This document shows positions 1 to 6,219 of a stretch of 7,863 nt of DNA, piece after piece. Made by a program: the position numbers and the translations under genes. This stretch comes from Cyanobacteria bacterium UBA11153 (GTDB lineage Bacteria; Cyanobacteriota; Cyanobacteriia; Cyanobacteriales; Coleofasciculaceae): positions 3,791 to 11,653 of the forward strand of contig DOIX01000246.1 in assembly GCA_003511885.1 (NCBI GenBank), read 5' to 3'. Each line of letters starts with the position of its first letter. Within the stretch, counting starts at the first letter, position 1. The notes under the pieces were generated by a model, which saw only the letters and a list, made by a program, of their open reading frames with translations, did no database searches and had not been told where the DNA came from.

Positions 1-17
1 ATTTAGGATTGCTATAT

Positions 18-41
18 CAACTGTCAACTGTCAACTGTCAA
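18..41. repeat. Heptamer tandem repeat CAACTGT x3
   Basis: Three perfect tandem copies of CAACTGT (18-24, 25-31, 32-38) followed by a partial CAA. Short tandem heptamers of this kind are common in the intergenic DNA of filamentous cyanobacteria. This one lies just downstream of the stop codon of the WD40 gene; no hairpin or T-run that would make it a terminator is visible. Confidence 0.8.
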
Positions 42-51
42 ATAAATTAAA

Positions 52-1473
52 TTAATAAGATAGCCAAATTTTAATAGTTTTGTCAGCACTTCCTGTGACA
101 ATGGTTTGTCCATCTGGGCTAATTGCTATTGTATTAACGGAACCATTATGACCTTTAAGGGTGCGCAATTTTTCTCCTTTGGCTAAATCCCATAATTTGG
201 CTGTATTATCTTCACTAGCACTGAGCAAAATCTGTCCATCTGGACTAAAAGCTACACAGTTTACTCGATCTTGATGTCCTCTTAACGTCCGTAACTCTAT
301 CCCGCTACTCATCTGCCATAATTTAATGGTACGATCGGCACTAGCACTGGCGAAAATATCGCCATCTGGACTAAAAACTACAGAAGTTACGGCATCTTTA
401 TGTCCGCGAATTGTGTGTAACTCTTTACCTTGATTGACTTGCCATAACTTGATCGTTTTGTCATCGCTACCGCTAGCAATTATTTTACCATCGGGACTAA
501 TAGCAACCGCATTGACACCACCATGATGACCTGTAAAAGTACGCCATTCTCTACCTTTATTTACATACCATAATTTAATAGTCTTATCATCACTACCACT
601 GGCAATGATCTGAGAATCTGGACTAATTGCGACAGATTTGACTCCAGCAAAAAAACCAGAATGTCCGACTAAAGTATGGAACTCTTTGCGATTATTGAGA
701 TGCCAAGTTTTAATAGTTTTATCATTGCTTCCACTCACGAGAATTTTCCCATCTGCACTAATTGCGATCGCCTGAATATATCCAAATAAGCCTGGATCTC
801 CTTTGAGAGTGGAGATTTCCTTCCCCGTCCACAGGTTCCACAGCTTAATTGTACCATCGCTACTACCACTGGCGAGAGTTTTGCGATCTGGACTAATGGC
901 GACTGTATAAATAAAATAATTATGACTCTTGATAGTGCGATAGCAGCGCCACTTGTCCTGGAGTGGTTGTAAGATGAAATTATTTAACTTACTCAGAGAG
1001 AGGAGAACATCATAGTAATCGGCTAAAACGCCCTCTTGCCAATATAAATCGGCTGCTTTCGTAAAATCTGCGATCGCTTTTTCGTATTGTCCCGACTGAG
1101 AATAGGCTAAGGCTCGATATTTGTACGCTTTGACATAATTTTCATCCAGCCACAATGCGCTATTAAAATCCTCAATTGCCTCCTGATATTTTCCATTTTT
1201 ACCATATTCCATCCCTCGCTGATAAAAACTATAAGCATCAAGATCTACTGCGGCATCAGTTTGGGGTAAAATAGAATAATAATTTTTTAGTTCTTGGTAA
1301 GCTTCATTAATCTTTTTGAGTTGCTCTTCACCCTTTTCTCTTAGCTGAGGATGATTATGAAACCTATCCGGATGCCAAATCATGGCTAATTCCCGATAGG
1401 CTTGCTTCACCTCCTCTAATGATGTACCCGGTTTTAATCCCAGAATTTTATAGTATTCTTCTATGCTATTCAT
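52..1473 (-). CDS. J-domain / TPR / WD40 repeat fusion protein
   Basis: A 473-residue cytoplasmic protein with three modules. Residues 6-66 form a DnaJ J-domain with the HPD motif intact at 34-36, so it should be able to stimulate the ATPase of an Hsp70 (DnaK). Residues about 81-114 and 115-148 are two TPR units. Residues 184-473 are seven consecutive WD40 units, each with the pattern SPDG...GS.D.TIKLW, enough for one closed beta-propeller; the last unit ends at the C-terminus with IKIW. No signal peptide or membrane segment is seen, and the zinc-finger and substrate-binding domains of classical DnaJ are absent, so this is a class III (type C) J-protein. TPR and propeller are likely protein-binding surfaces that bring DnaK to a specific client; the client is unknown. 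The start gives a complete J-domain at once. It appears monocistronic: 228 bases separate it from the upstream Rpn gene. Domain assignment is firm; the cellular role is inference. Confidence 0.93.
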   Translation of the reverse strand: MNSIEEYYKILGLKPGTSLEEVKQAYRELAMIWHPDRFHNHPQLREKGEEQLKKINEAYQELKNYYSILPQTDAAVDLDAYSFYQRGMEYGKNGKYQEAIEDFNSALWLDENYVKAYKYRALAYSQSGQYEKAIADFTKAADLYWQEGVLADYYDVLLSLSKLNNFILQPLQDKWRCYRTIKSHNYFIYTVAISPDRKTLASGSSDGTIKLWNLWTGKEISTLKGDPGLFGYIQAIAISADGKILVSGSNDKTIKTWHLNNRKEFHTLVGHSGFFAGVKSVAISPDSQIIASGSDDKTIKLWYVNKGREWRTFTGHHGGVNAVAISPDGKIIASGSDDKTIKLWQVNQGKELHTIRGHKDAVTSVVFSPDGDIFASASADRTIKLWQMSSGIELRTLRGHQDRVNCVAFSPDGQILLSASEDNTAKLWDLAKGEKLRTLKGHNGSVNTIAISPDGQTIVTGSADKTIKIWLSY

Positions 1474-1701
1474 CCCTACTTTACTGATTAAAGTTAGTTC
1501 AAGCCATCTCTTGTTTATGTATTATAGCGATAGTTTAGCTTCGAGACACTGGGCTAACGCCCGCTAGTGGCAAGAGAGACTAGGGAGAACCCTCTTGGGA
1601 AGAAATATACTGTATTAAGCTGTACAAACGTTATTATACTGCCCATCTAACAAGATATATTTAATTTATTTCCCAAAATGCTATCCTCCCAAAGACTATT
1701 T
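1474..1701. other. Intergenic spacer with small inverted repeats
   Basis: This stretch separates the Rpn gene's stop from the WD40 gene's start. It contains GGGC-taac-GCCC (1551-1562) and a 6-bp pair CAAGAG/CTCTTG (1571-1576 with 1592-1597). The string TATTATAGCGA at about 1520 recurs within the palindromic element near 2710, so this may hold a fragment of the same dispersed repeat. The WD40 gene's promoter must lie here or upstream, but I see no convincing -35/-10 pair. Confidence 0.4.
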
Positions 1702-2652
1702 TTAATTGTTATCATCCGCTAACCAAGCGATTAAATCTGCTGAAGTGCTAAAATCTAACAGAGCTTCACCGAGATTTTCTAATTGTGCAATGGATAATTC
1801 ACTAATCCGAGTTTGGGTATCAGGATCGATTACTCCTAAACGACGTTCTAATAGGCGTATAATTAATCTGACTTGTCCTTCTTGTAATCCTTCCTGTTTC
1901 CCAATCTCTTTCCCAATCTCTTTCCCAATCTCTTTTCCTTCTTCTACTCCTTTCAGAATTTCTCCACGTCTATCTTCAATCAACATTTGCTCCTTCTCTA
2001 CATCTTCCAACTCTTCTAGACTCAAGTTAGCTAAATTAGCAATTCTCATCGCTTTCTCAATTTCTGGAATAGCACCCATGGTTTCTGGTATTGTTTCCAA
2101 GCTGCTGGTTTGTTTCATAAAGTAAATCCATTTATCCGTTAAACTCTCCAATTCTTCTAACTCTTTCTTAAACTTAGGTAATTCCACAAATACCATTTCC
2201 AAAGGTTTATCCGGATAAACAAAATTATCATCCATATCCGCAAAGGTAAAATGAGAAATTACCTTATCCCGATGGGCGAACATTTCAAAGTCGGTAATAG
2301 TTAAAGCAATGACTGGATTTAATTTTGAGTAACCTTGTCCAGCTTTGAGTTGAGTATAAAACGCTTTCGCCGCATTATATACCACTCTTTTATCAAAAGC
2401 CATGACATTAAGAATCTGCATTTCAATAATTACTAGCTTATTTCCAGTAATTCTGGCTTTCACATCGAGGAATGTATCTTTGAGGATAGGAAGACTGGGA
2501 GGGGAATAGGGGTCAATAATTTCTAAGTCTTCAATGGTAGATTTTCCTGCATAGAGGAGAGCATTGAGGAAGCTTTTCAGAATATCTTTGCTATCGGTGG
2601 AACTAAATATTTTTTTGAAGGCAAAGTCAGTTTTGGGGTTAATGAATCTCAT
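1702..2652 (-). CDS. Rpn-family PD-(D/E)XK nuclease / putative transposase-like protein
   Basis: A 316-residue protein that opens with the hallmark N-terminus of the Rpn (recombination-promoting nuclease, PF12784-type) family: RFINPKTDFAFKKIFS. The nuclease core is visible as D63 in FLDVKAR followed by E77-x-Q79 in IIEMQ, the D...ExQ variant of the PD-(D/E)XK site used in this family. The middle (about 80-200) matches the usual body with FTFADMDDNFVYPDKPLEMVFVELPKF in pieces. Residues about 241-256 contain KEIG three times, a low-complexity hinge commonly seen near the C-terminus of these proteins, then an acidic/hydrophobic tail. E. coli Rpn proteins cut DNA and raise RecA-independent recombination; cyanobacterial members are abundant, often annotated as transposases, and their job is not settled. 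No Shine-Dalgarno is evident before the ATG. The reading frame is intact and of normal length, so it is probably expressed. Confidence 0.9.
   Translation of the reverse strand: MRFINPKTDFAFKKIFSSTDSKDILKSFLNALLYAGKSTIEDLEIIDPYSPPSLPILKDTFLDVKARITGNKLVIIEMQILNVMAFDKRVVYNAAKAFYTQLKAGQGYSKLNPVIALTITDFEMFAHRDKVISHFTFADMDDNFVYPDKPLEMVFVELPKFKKELEELESLTDKWIYFMKQTSSLETIPETMGAIPEIEKAMRIANLANLSLEELEDVEKEQMLIEDRRGEILKGVEEGKEIGKEIGKEIGKQEGLQEGQVRLIIRLLERRLGVIDPDTQTRISELSIAQLENLGEALLDFSTSADLIAWLADDNN
1897..1932 (-). repeat. 12-bp in-frame tandem repeat inside the Rpn gene
   Basis: Three perfect copies of TTTCCCAATCTC (1897-1908, 1909-1920, 1921-1932, shown on the + strand) followed by a degenerate fourth unit. 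Read on the coding strand each copy encodes four residues of the Gly-Lys-Glu-Ile repeat. Because the unit is a multiple of three, copy-number change would alter hinge length without breaking the frame. Confidence 0.9.
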
Positions 2653-2702
2653 AATGGTTTACAGAATTCAACGAAGTGCGTGTCTGTTGAGAGTAGTTAT
2701 AT

Positions 2703-2802
2703 CTGTATTTATTATAGCGAAGGCTTCTCTTCTCTACGAGAGGCTGCGCCTTTCTTGTATGCTCCCATGGCTTTATGAGATGCTTTGCTATAATAAATAT
2801 AG
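2703..2802. repeat. MITE-like imperfect palindrome of about 100 bp
   Basis: The ends TATTTATTATAGC (2706-2718) and GCTATAATAAATA (2787-2799) are perfect 13-bp terminal inverted repeats. Pairing continues imperfectly both outwards (to 2703/2802, with wobble) and inwards (GAAG...TTCTC against GAGATGCTTT). The centre contains TTCTCTACGAGAGGCTGCGC, which resembles a dispersed repeat I recall from many Nostoc/Oscillatoria-type genomes. It encodes nothing. It sits between the divergent Rpn gene and the xisH remnant, where it could influence either transcript. Small non-autonomous transposable element is the likeliest reading; no target-site duplication is clear. Confidence 0.6.
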
Positions 2803-2873
2803 GTTATTAAAACTGGTACTATTTATCAGCTCAAACCGACTTCCAACAGCCAAACCTTTTTGGGAAATAGCAC

Positions 2874-3017
2874 ATGGCAAAGGACATCTACCACGACACA
2901 GTGAGAACTGCCTTGGAGAAAGACGGGTAGACAATTACTGATGATACATTCACTGTGACAGTTGGCAACCGCGATGTATTCATAGATTTAGCTGTCGAAA
3001 AACCTTTAGTGGAAAGA
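2874..3017 (+). pseudogene. xisH: xisH remnant: in-frame amber stop and 3' truncation
   Basis: From ATG 2874 the frame reads MAKDIYHDTVRTALEKDG, then TAG at 2928-2930, then TITDDTFTVTVGNRDVFIDL followed by AVEKPLVER. This is the N-terminal third of the XisH family, whose members typically start (A)(R/K)DIYHDxVRxALxKDGWTIT and continue through a DLxAEK(P/L)LAAE segment. The amber codon falls exactly where the family has Trp (TGG to TAG). Family similarity ends at the Arg codon 3015-3017; the normal protein is about 138 residues, so two-thirds, including the nuclease-core VEIKSF region, is missing. After 3017 the frame runs through a palindrome and stops at 3099-3101 without family resemblance. 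No xisI partner follows. XisH is required for fdxN-element excision in Anabaena and is a PD-(D/E)XK fold member; this copy should be non-functional. Confidence 0.82.
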
Positions 3018-3018
3018 G

Positions 3019-3060
3019 TTAAACCTAAAACTTCTAGTCTCCTACAAGTTTTAGGTTTAA
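3019..3060. repeat. 42-base near-perfect palindrome at the xisH break point
   Basis: Arms TTAAACCTAAAACTT (3019-3033) and AAGTTTTAGGTTTAA (3046-3060) are perfectly complementary over 15 bp. After one C-C mismatch the stem adds TAG/CTA (3035-3037 with 3042-3044... pairing closes on the TCTC loop, 3038-3041). The xisH match stops one base before the left arm, so the palindrome probably marks an insertion or recombination junction. It also lies 38 bases beyond the HNH stop codon and could act as a terminator for that transcript, although no clean T-run follows. Confidence 0.7.
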
Positions 3061-3097
3061 TTCCCGACTTCCTTAGCGATTGTTATAGATGTCCCGT

Positions 3098-3472
3098 TTA
3101 GATTAAGCAACGCGCACCTTTACCCCGATTACAGTCAAAACACAAAGTTTGCAAGTTACTGAGATCGTGACTACCACCTTGAACAAAAGGAATGATATGA
3201 TCGACTTCTAGTGGAACTTCCTTGGAACTACGACCGCAAAAAACACATTTGTAGGCATCTCTATGCAAAACGGAAACACGAACTGATCCAGGGATATGAC
3301 GCGATCGCTTTTTTCCTTCTTGCTCTGGTTTGGTTGGCGATTTGGTAGTAGTAGATTTTTTAGTCTTTCCCTTTGATGATTTATCTGCTTTTTGACTATT
3401 AATCTGGTTGACAAAATCCCGCAGTACACCACGCACCAGTTTTTGGAATGGATTAGGAGGATTTTTTGCCAT
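3098..3472 (-). CDS. HNH endonuclease, McrA-like zinc type
   Basis: A 124-residue protein. Residues 1-25 are a short amphipathic start; 28-58 are a Lys/Ser/Thr-rich, probably disordered and DNA-binding linker; 63-122 are an HNH domain with first knuckle C76-x2-C79, catalytic D91-H92 in LEVDHIIP, N106 in DLSNLQTLC, second knuckle C111-x2-C114 and the following N115. All expected metal and catalytic residues are present, so it should be an active nuclease. It ends only two residues past the last Cys-region motif, a normal end for stand-alone HNH proteins. Its ATG (3472-3470) overlaps the stop of the upstream gene in TAATG, with no Shine-Dalgarno of its own, implying translation by reinitiation from the glycine-zipper gene. 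Homing, restriction or defence roles are all possible for this family; no cognate methylase is in the window. Confidence 0.9.
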   Translation of the reverse strand: MAKNPPNPFQKLVRGVLRDFVNQINSQKADKSSKGKTKKSTTTKSPTKPEQEGKKRSRHIPGSVRVSVLHRDAYKCVFCGRSSKEVPLEVDHIIPFVQGGSHDLSNLQTLCFDCNRGKGARCLI

Positions 3473-3873
3473 TATTTATTCAACAATTTATTTAATCCGT
3501 AAGCAGCCAATCCAACTATTGCACCAGCCACAGCAACTGGAGCCATTCCCACTGCAACAGCGGTTCCACCTACGGCTAAACCCATACCACCAACAACTGC
3601 GGAAACTCCAGCACCAACTGCTGCACCACCTGCTACTGCACCTAAAGCGGTGGCATCTCCCTCTTCTATCGCCTTTTTCGCCCCATAAGCAGCGGAACCC
3701 ACAACAGCACCAGCCGCCGCAACGGGAGCCATCCCAATTGCTACTCCGCCAAATCCGCCCACTAATCCCATCCCTCCTACAGTTGCAGCGACACCAGCGC
3801 CTGCTGCTGTGCCTCCAGCAACTAATGCTGCACCCTCTACTTTATTTTTCAAATCTTCGTTATCTTGTGTCAT
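3472..3873 (-). CDS. Gly/Ala-rich glycine-zipper membrane protein with internal duplication
   Basis: A 133-residue protein that I cannot assign to a named family. Residues 1-14 are polar and charged, with no cleavable signal peptide. The rest is almost entirely Gly, Ala and Val and contains two copies of one module offset by 62 residues: 20-64 and 82-126, identical at 32 of 45 positions by my hand alignment. Both contain VGGMGL, VA(I/V)GMAPVA and AAYG. The copies are joined by a charged linker (KKAIEEGDAT, 66-75), and the C-terminus is LNKLLNK. Spaced glycines (GxxxG) and small residues indicate closely packed membrane helices, about two per module. Such sequences occur in pore-forming or helix-packing proteins and in some bacteriocins. 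It is the first gene of a two-gene unit and its TAA overlaps the ATG of the HNH nuclease. A membrane anchor, pore or export partner for the nuclease is inference. Confidence 0.85.
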   Translation of the reverse strand: MTQDNEDLKNKVEGAALVAGGTAAGAGVAATVGGMGLVGGFGGVAIGMAPVAAAGAVVGSAAYGAKKAIEEGDATALGAVAGGAAVGAGVSAVVGGMGLAVGGTAVAVGMAPVAVAGAIVGLAAYGLNKLLNK

Positions 3874-3994
3874 TTTCTGTTTACTCTAATCCATATTTTT
3901 AATTATCTTATTTTTACCACAGCGTTGACATCAGCAATATCTCTGAAATCTTCTCCGCTAATTAGCTGAATTTTTATGTAGGATATTCATTACA

Positions 3995-4034
3995 CTTAGA
4001 AGTCTGGTAACTTCTACCAAACCCGACTTCTCAG
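3995..4034. repeat. Alternative hairpins upstream of bciB
   Basis: AGAAGT (3998-4003) can pair with ACTTCT (4010-4015), or the overlapping CTTAGAAGTC (3995-4004) can pair with GACTTCTCAG (4025-4034) with one mismatch. The two folds exclude each other. The AAACCCGACTTCT part resembles a dispersed cyanobacterial repeat. The likely bciB start of transcription is downstream, so this is more probably a repeat relic than an attenuator. Confidence 0.35.
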
Positions 4035-4061
4035 CACCTGCAACTTTTAATGCGATCGCAC

Positions 4062-4067
4062 TATAAT
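4062..4067 (+). promoter_or_regulatory. Possible -10 box of bciB (near-leaderless)
   Basis: A consensus TATAAT lies eight bases before the ATG at 4076. If used, transcription would start at or about the start codon, giving a leaderless mRNA; this fits the absence of any Shine-Dalgarno (TTTTTTTCA precedes ATG). No good -35 is found at 17 bases spacing (TGCAAC). A HIP1 octamer (4052-4059) sits in the spacer. An upstream promoter remains possible. Confidence 0.3.
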
Positions 4068-4075
4068 TTTTTTCA

Positions 4076-5281
4076 ATGACAGCCACAACCCCCAACACCC
4101 CCAAACACAAGAAAGCCAAAGCACTCAAACCCACTAGCCGCCGCCCTGCCAAGGAACTCTGTAGCGAATGCGGACTTTGCGATACCTATTACATCCATTA
4201 TGTCAAAGAAGCCTGCGCCTTCCTCAATCAGCAAATCGCCCAACTAGAAACTGAAGCCCACGGGCGGAGCCGTAATTTGGATAATCCTGATGATTGGTAT
4301 TTCGGTGTCCATCAAGACATGATGGCGGCGCGGAAAATTGAACCCATTGAGGGGGCGCAGTGGACAGGAATTGTCAGTACCATTGCTATTGAAATGTTGA
4401 ATAGCGGCAAAGTGGAAGGTGTTGTCTGCGTCCAGAATACCAAAGAAGACCGCTTTCAACCTATGCCTATTATTGCCCGAACACCGGAGGAAATCTTGGC
4501 GGCACGGGTGAATAAACCTACTCTATCACCGAATCTTTCCATATTAGAACAAGTGGAACAATCGGGGATGAAACGGTTATTAGTAATTGGTGTGGGATGC
4601 CAAATTCAAGCTTTGCGGGCGGTGGAAAAACAGTTAGGGTTAGAAAAGCTCTATGTTTTGGGTACGCCCTGTGTAGATAATGTCAGCCGTGCGGGATTAC
4701 AAAAGTTCCTGGATACTACTAGTAAATCGCCAGATACGGTAGTCTATTACGAATTCATGCAAGATTTCCAAGTTCACTTCAAACATGAAGATGGTTCCCT
4801 GGAAAAAGTCCCGTTTTTTGGACTTAATACTAAGGAGTTAAAAGATGTCTTTGCCCCTTCTTGTATGAGTTGTTTTGATTATGTCAATTCTCTGGCAGAT
4901 TTAGTTGTCGGCTACATGGGTGCACCTTTTGGTTGGCAATGGATTGTGGTGCGGAATGATACGGGAAAGGAAATGTTGGACTTGGTATTAAATCAGATTG
5001 AAACTCAACCTGTATCCTCGAAAGGTGACAGAAGGCAAGCGGTACAACAAAGTATTCCTGCTTATGATAAGGCTGTGACTTTACCGATGTGGGCAGCTAA
5101 ATTAATGGGAGTTGTGATTGAAAAAATTGGTCCGAAAGGATTGGAGTATGCCCGATTTTCGATTGACTCTCACTTTACCCGCAACTATTTATATGTGAAG
5201 CGAAATTATCCGGAAAAGTTAGAGGCGCATGTGCCAGAATATGCGAAGCGGATTGTGGGGCAGTATCAGTTACCAGAATAG
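4076..5281 (+). CDS. bciB: Divinyl (proto)chlorophyllide a 8-vinyl reductase, ferredoxin type (BciB / Slr1923-like)
   Basis: A 401-residue member of the FrhB/FdhB (F420 hydrogenase beta subunit) iron-sulfur flavoprotein family. In cyanobacteria this ortholog group (Slr1923 of Synechocystis) reduces the 8-vinyl group of divinyl chlorophyllide to ethyl, using ferredoxin electrons, late in chlorophyll a synthesis. Seen here: a basic 25-residue N-terminus, then ELCSECGLCDTYYIHYVKEAC with C29, C32, C35 and C47 as iron-sulfur ligands; the middle IGVGCQIQALRAVEKQLGL and VLGTPCVDNVSRAG motifs; and FAPSCMSCFDYVNSLADLVVGYMGAP with the CxxC pair, all family hallmarks. Length and start agree with the family as I recall it. 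It is divergent from the glycine-zipper gene (202 bases apart) and stands alone. The related plant 7-hydroxymethyl chlorophyll a reductase is the main alternative name, less likely in a cyanobacterium. Confidence 0.94.
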   Translation: MTATTPNTPKHKKAKALKPTSRRPAKELCSECGLCDTYYIHYVKEACAFLNQQIAQLETEAHGRSRNLDNPDDWYFGVHQDMMAARKIEPIEGAQWTGIVSTIAIEMLNSGKVEGVVCVQNTKEDRFQPMPIIARTPEEILAARVNKPTLSPNLSILEQVEQSGMKRLLVIGVGCQIQALRAVEKQLGLEKLYVLGTPCVDNVSRAGLQKFLDTTSKSPDTVVYYEFMQDFQVHFKHEDGSLEKVPFFGLNTKELKDVFAPSCMSCFDYVNSLADLVVGYMGAPFGWQWIVVRNDTGKEMLDLVLNQIETQPVSSKGDRRQAVQQSIPAYDKAVTLPMWAAKLMGVVIEKIGPKGLEYARFSIDSHFTRNYLYVKRNYPEKLEAHVPEYAKRIVGQYQLPE

Positions 5282-5321
5282 GGAATAGGAAAGATAATTT
5301 TGAATTTTGAGTGAGGATGTA

Positions 5322-5389
5322 GGGGTGAAGCATTTGGACGATATCCTTGATTACCTAGCCAGAAGTTAACTATCCAAATGCTTCACCCT
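5322..5389. repeat. Dispersed inverted repeat behind bciB, possible bidirectional terminator
   Basis: Arms GGGTGAAGCATTTGGA (5323-5338) and TCCAAATGCTTCACCC (5373-5388) are perfectly complementary over 16 bp, with a 34-base centre. The GGxGAAGCATTxGGA type of arm is one I recall as a high-copy palindromic repeat of cyanobacterial genomes. It lies 41 bases after the bciB stop and 73 bases after the hpsJ-like stop on the other strand, so the long stem may separate these convergent transcripts. No T-tract follows, so termination is inference. Confidence 0.7.
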
Positions 5390-5395
5390 ATTACA

Positions 5396-5458
5396 ATCAG
5401 CCATCAGCCATCAGCCATCAGCCATCAGCCATTAACAATCAGCCATGAGCCGTCAGCC
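5396..5458. repeat. Heptamer repeat ATCAGCC, nine in-phase units
   Basis: Sixty-three bases equal nine units of seven: ATCAGCC five times perfectly (5396-5430), then ATTAACA, ATCAGCC, ATGAGCC and GTCAGCC. The phase is kept through the diverged units. This is a short tandemly repeated repetitive (STRR) sequence of the kind found in filamentous cyanobacteria. It ends four bases before the HpsJ-like stop codon and is not translated. Confidence 0.9.
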
Positions 5459-5461
5459 AGA

Positions 5462-6211
5462 TTAACTAGTTTTCCCGCCCCGTGCCCAACCAGTGCCTTG
5501 CCACATCATGATAAATAAAACACCTGATATCAATGCACCTAAATTCCATTTCACTGAGTTTTTGAGTAGACTGAGTTGTTGGGATTTCTTGGCAGTATCA
5601 GCTTGGGTTTTAAGCTGACTCTCAGTAGTGGTAATAAATGTGGTAAGTTTTTCTTTGGCATCTGTTGCTTGTTGGGCATTTTGGATCTCTGGCGTGCGCC
5701 CTTGATTGTCAATACTGCTAATTAGTTGGCTGATTTGTTCGGGTGTTTTGGCAGTATCTAGCTGTTGTTTGACTTGTTTAATCTGGGCTAATCCTTGATC
5801 GACTTGAGCGGCAATTTGTTTGCTATTTTGGCCTTCTAGTCTAATAGTATTGACAATTCCTAATGGAATTAAGAGTATATACCAAATAGCCAATAATAAA
5901 GTCACCCAAGATAACAGTTTCAAAAAAATGGGTTCCCATTTTGCTCGCACATCCATTCCGCCAAAAAATACCAATGCCAAACCAATTAAAGGGACAGGAA
6001 CCCTTTCAACAAATTGTCCTATTGTCTGAAATTCCCAAATGGGATTCATAAATTGTGGAGGAACTAATACATCAACTATATCCATTACAGTTAGTGCTAA
6101 TAACCCGTAGCCAATCCAATGTAAGATTGTCATTGAGCGAGATAAACTAGCACTGAATTCCCATAGCTGTTCCACAGCTTGATTAAATTTGTTGTCTTCT
6201 GATTTTGTCAT
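5462..6211 (-). CDS. hpsJ-A: HpsJ-like membrane/coiled-coil protein of the cyanoexosortase operon
   Basis: A 249-residue integral membrane protein. Hydrophobic segments lie at about 30-50, 72-86 and 99-122, then a Gln/Lys/Thr-rich, probably coiled-coil region at 128-216 that includes LAQIKQVKQQLDTAKTPEQI, and a last membrane segment at 222-238 (ALISGVLFIMMW) before a short basic tail. This architecture matches the HpsJ-like proteins encoded beside cyanobacterial exosortases; HpsJ itself belongs to the hormogonium polysaccharide locus of Nostoc punctiforme. The assignment rests on architecture and context more than on a diagnostic motif. It follows the exosortase and its short partner on the same strand after a 69-base gap that contains a dyad and a possible promoter, so it may be transcribed separately as well. 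Its exact role in sorting or polysaccharide export is unknown. Confidence 0.72.
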   Translation of the reverse strand: MTKSEDNKFNQAVEQLWEFSASLSRSMTILHWIGYGLLALTVMDIVDVLVPPQFMNPIWEFQTIGQFVERVPVPLIGLALVFFGGMDVRAKWEPIFLKLLSWVTLLLAIWYILLIPLGIVNTIRLEGQNSKQIAAQVDQGLAQIKQVKQQLDTAKTPEQISQLISSIDNQGRTPEIQNAQQATDAKEKLTTFITTTESQLKTQADTAKKSQQLSLLKNSVKWNLGALISGVLFIMMWQGTGWARGGKTS

Positions 6212-6219
6212 GATCTTGC

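Noticed and set aside
2928..2930. Recoding of the amber codon in xisH (readthrough)
   Set aside because: The gene is also missing its C-terminal two-thirds, so decay explains the stop better than recoding.
2564..2941. 125-residue + strand open frame
   Set aside because: It starts inside the Rpn gene on the opposite strand, crosses the MITE-like palindrome and enters xisH out of frame; not a gene.
3408..3902. 164-residue open frame on the + strand rich in Gln, Leu, Pro and His
   Set aside because: It is the antisense of the HNH and glycine-zipper genes; its composition is the mirror of Gly/Ala codons and it shows no domain.
3958..4152. 64-residue minus-strand frame with a hydrophobic stretch resembling a membrane helix
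   Set aside because: It overlaps the conserved N-terminus of bciB antisense and includes the upstream repeat; it has no supported start signal.
5396..5458. CRISPR array
   Set aside because: The units are seven bases and contiguous, with no spacers; this is a heptamer tandem repeat.
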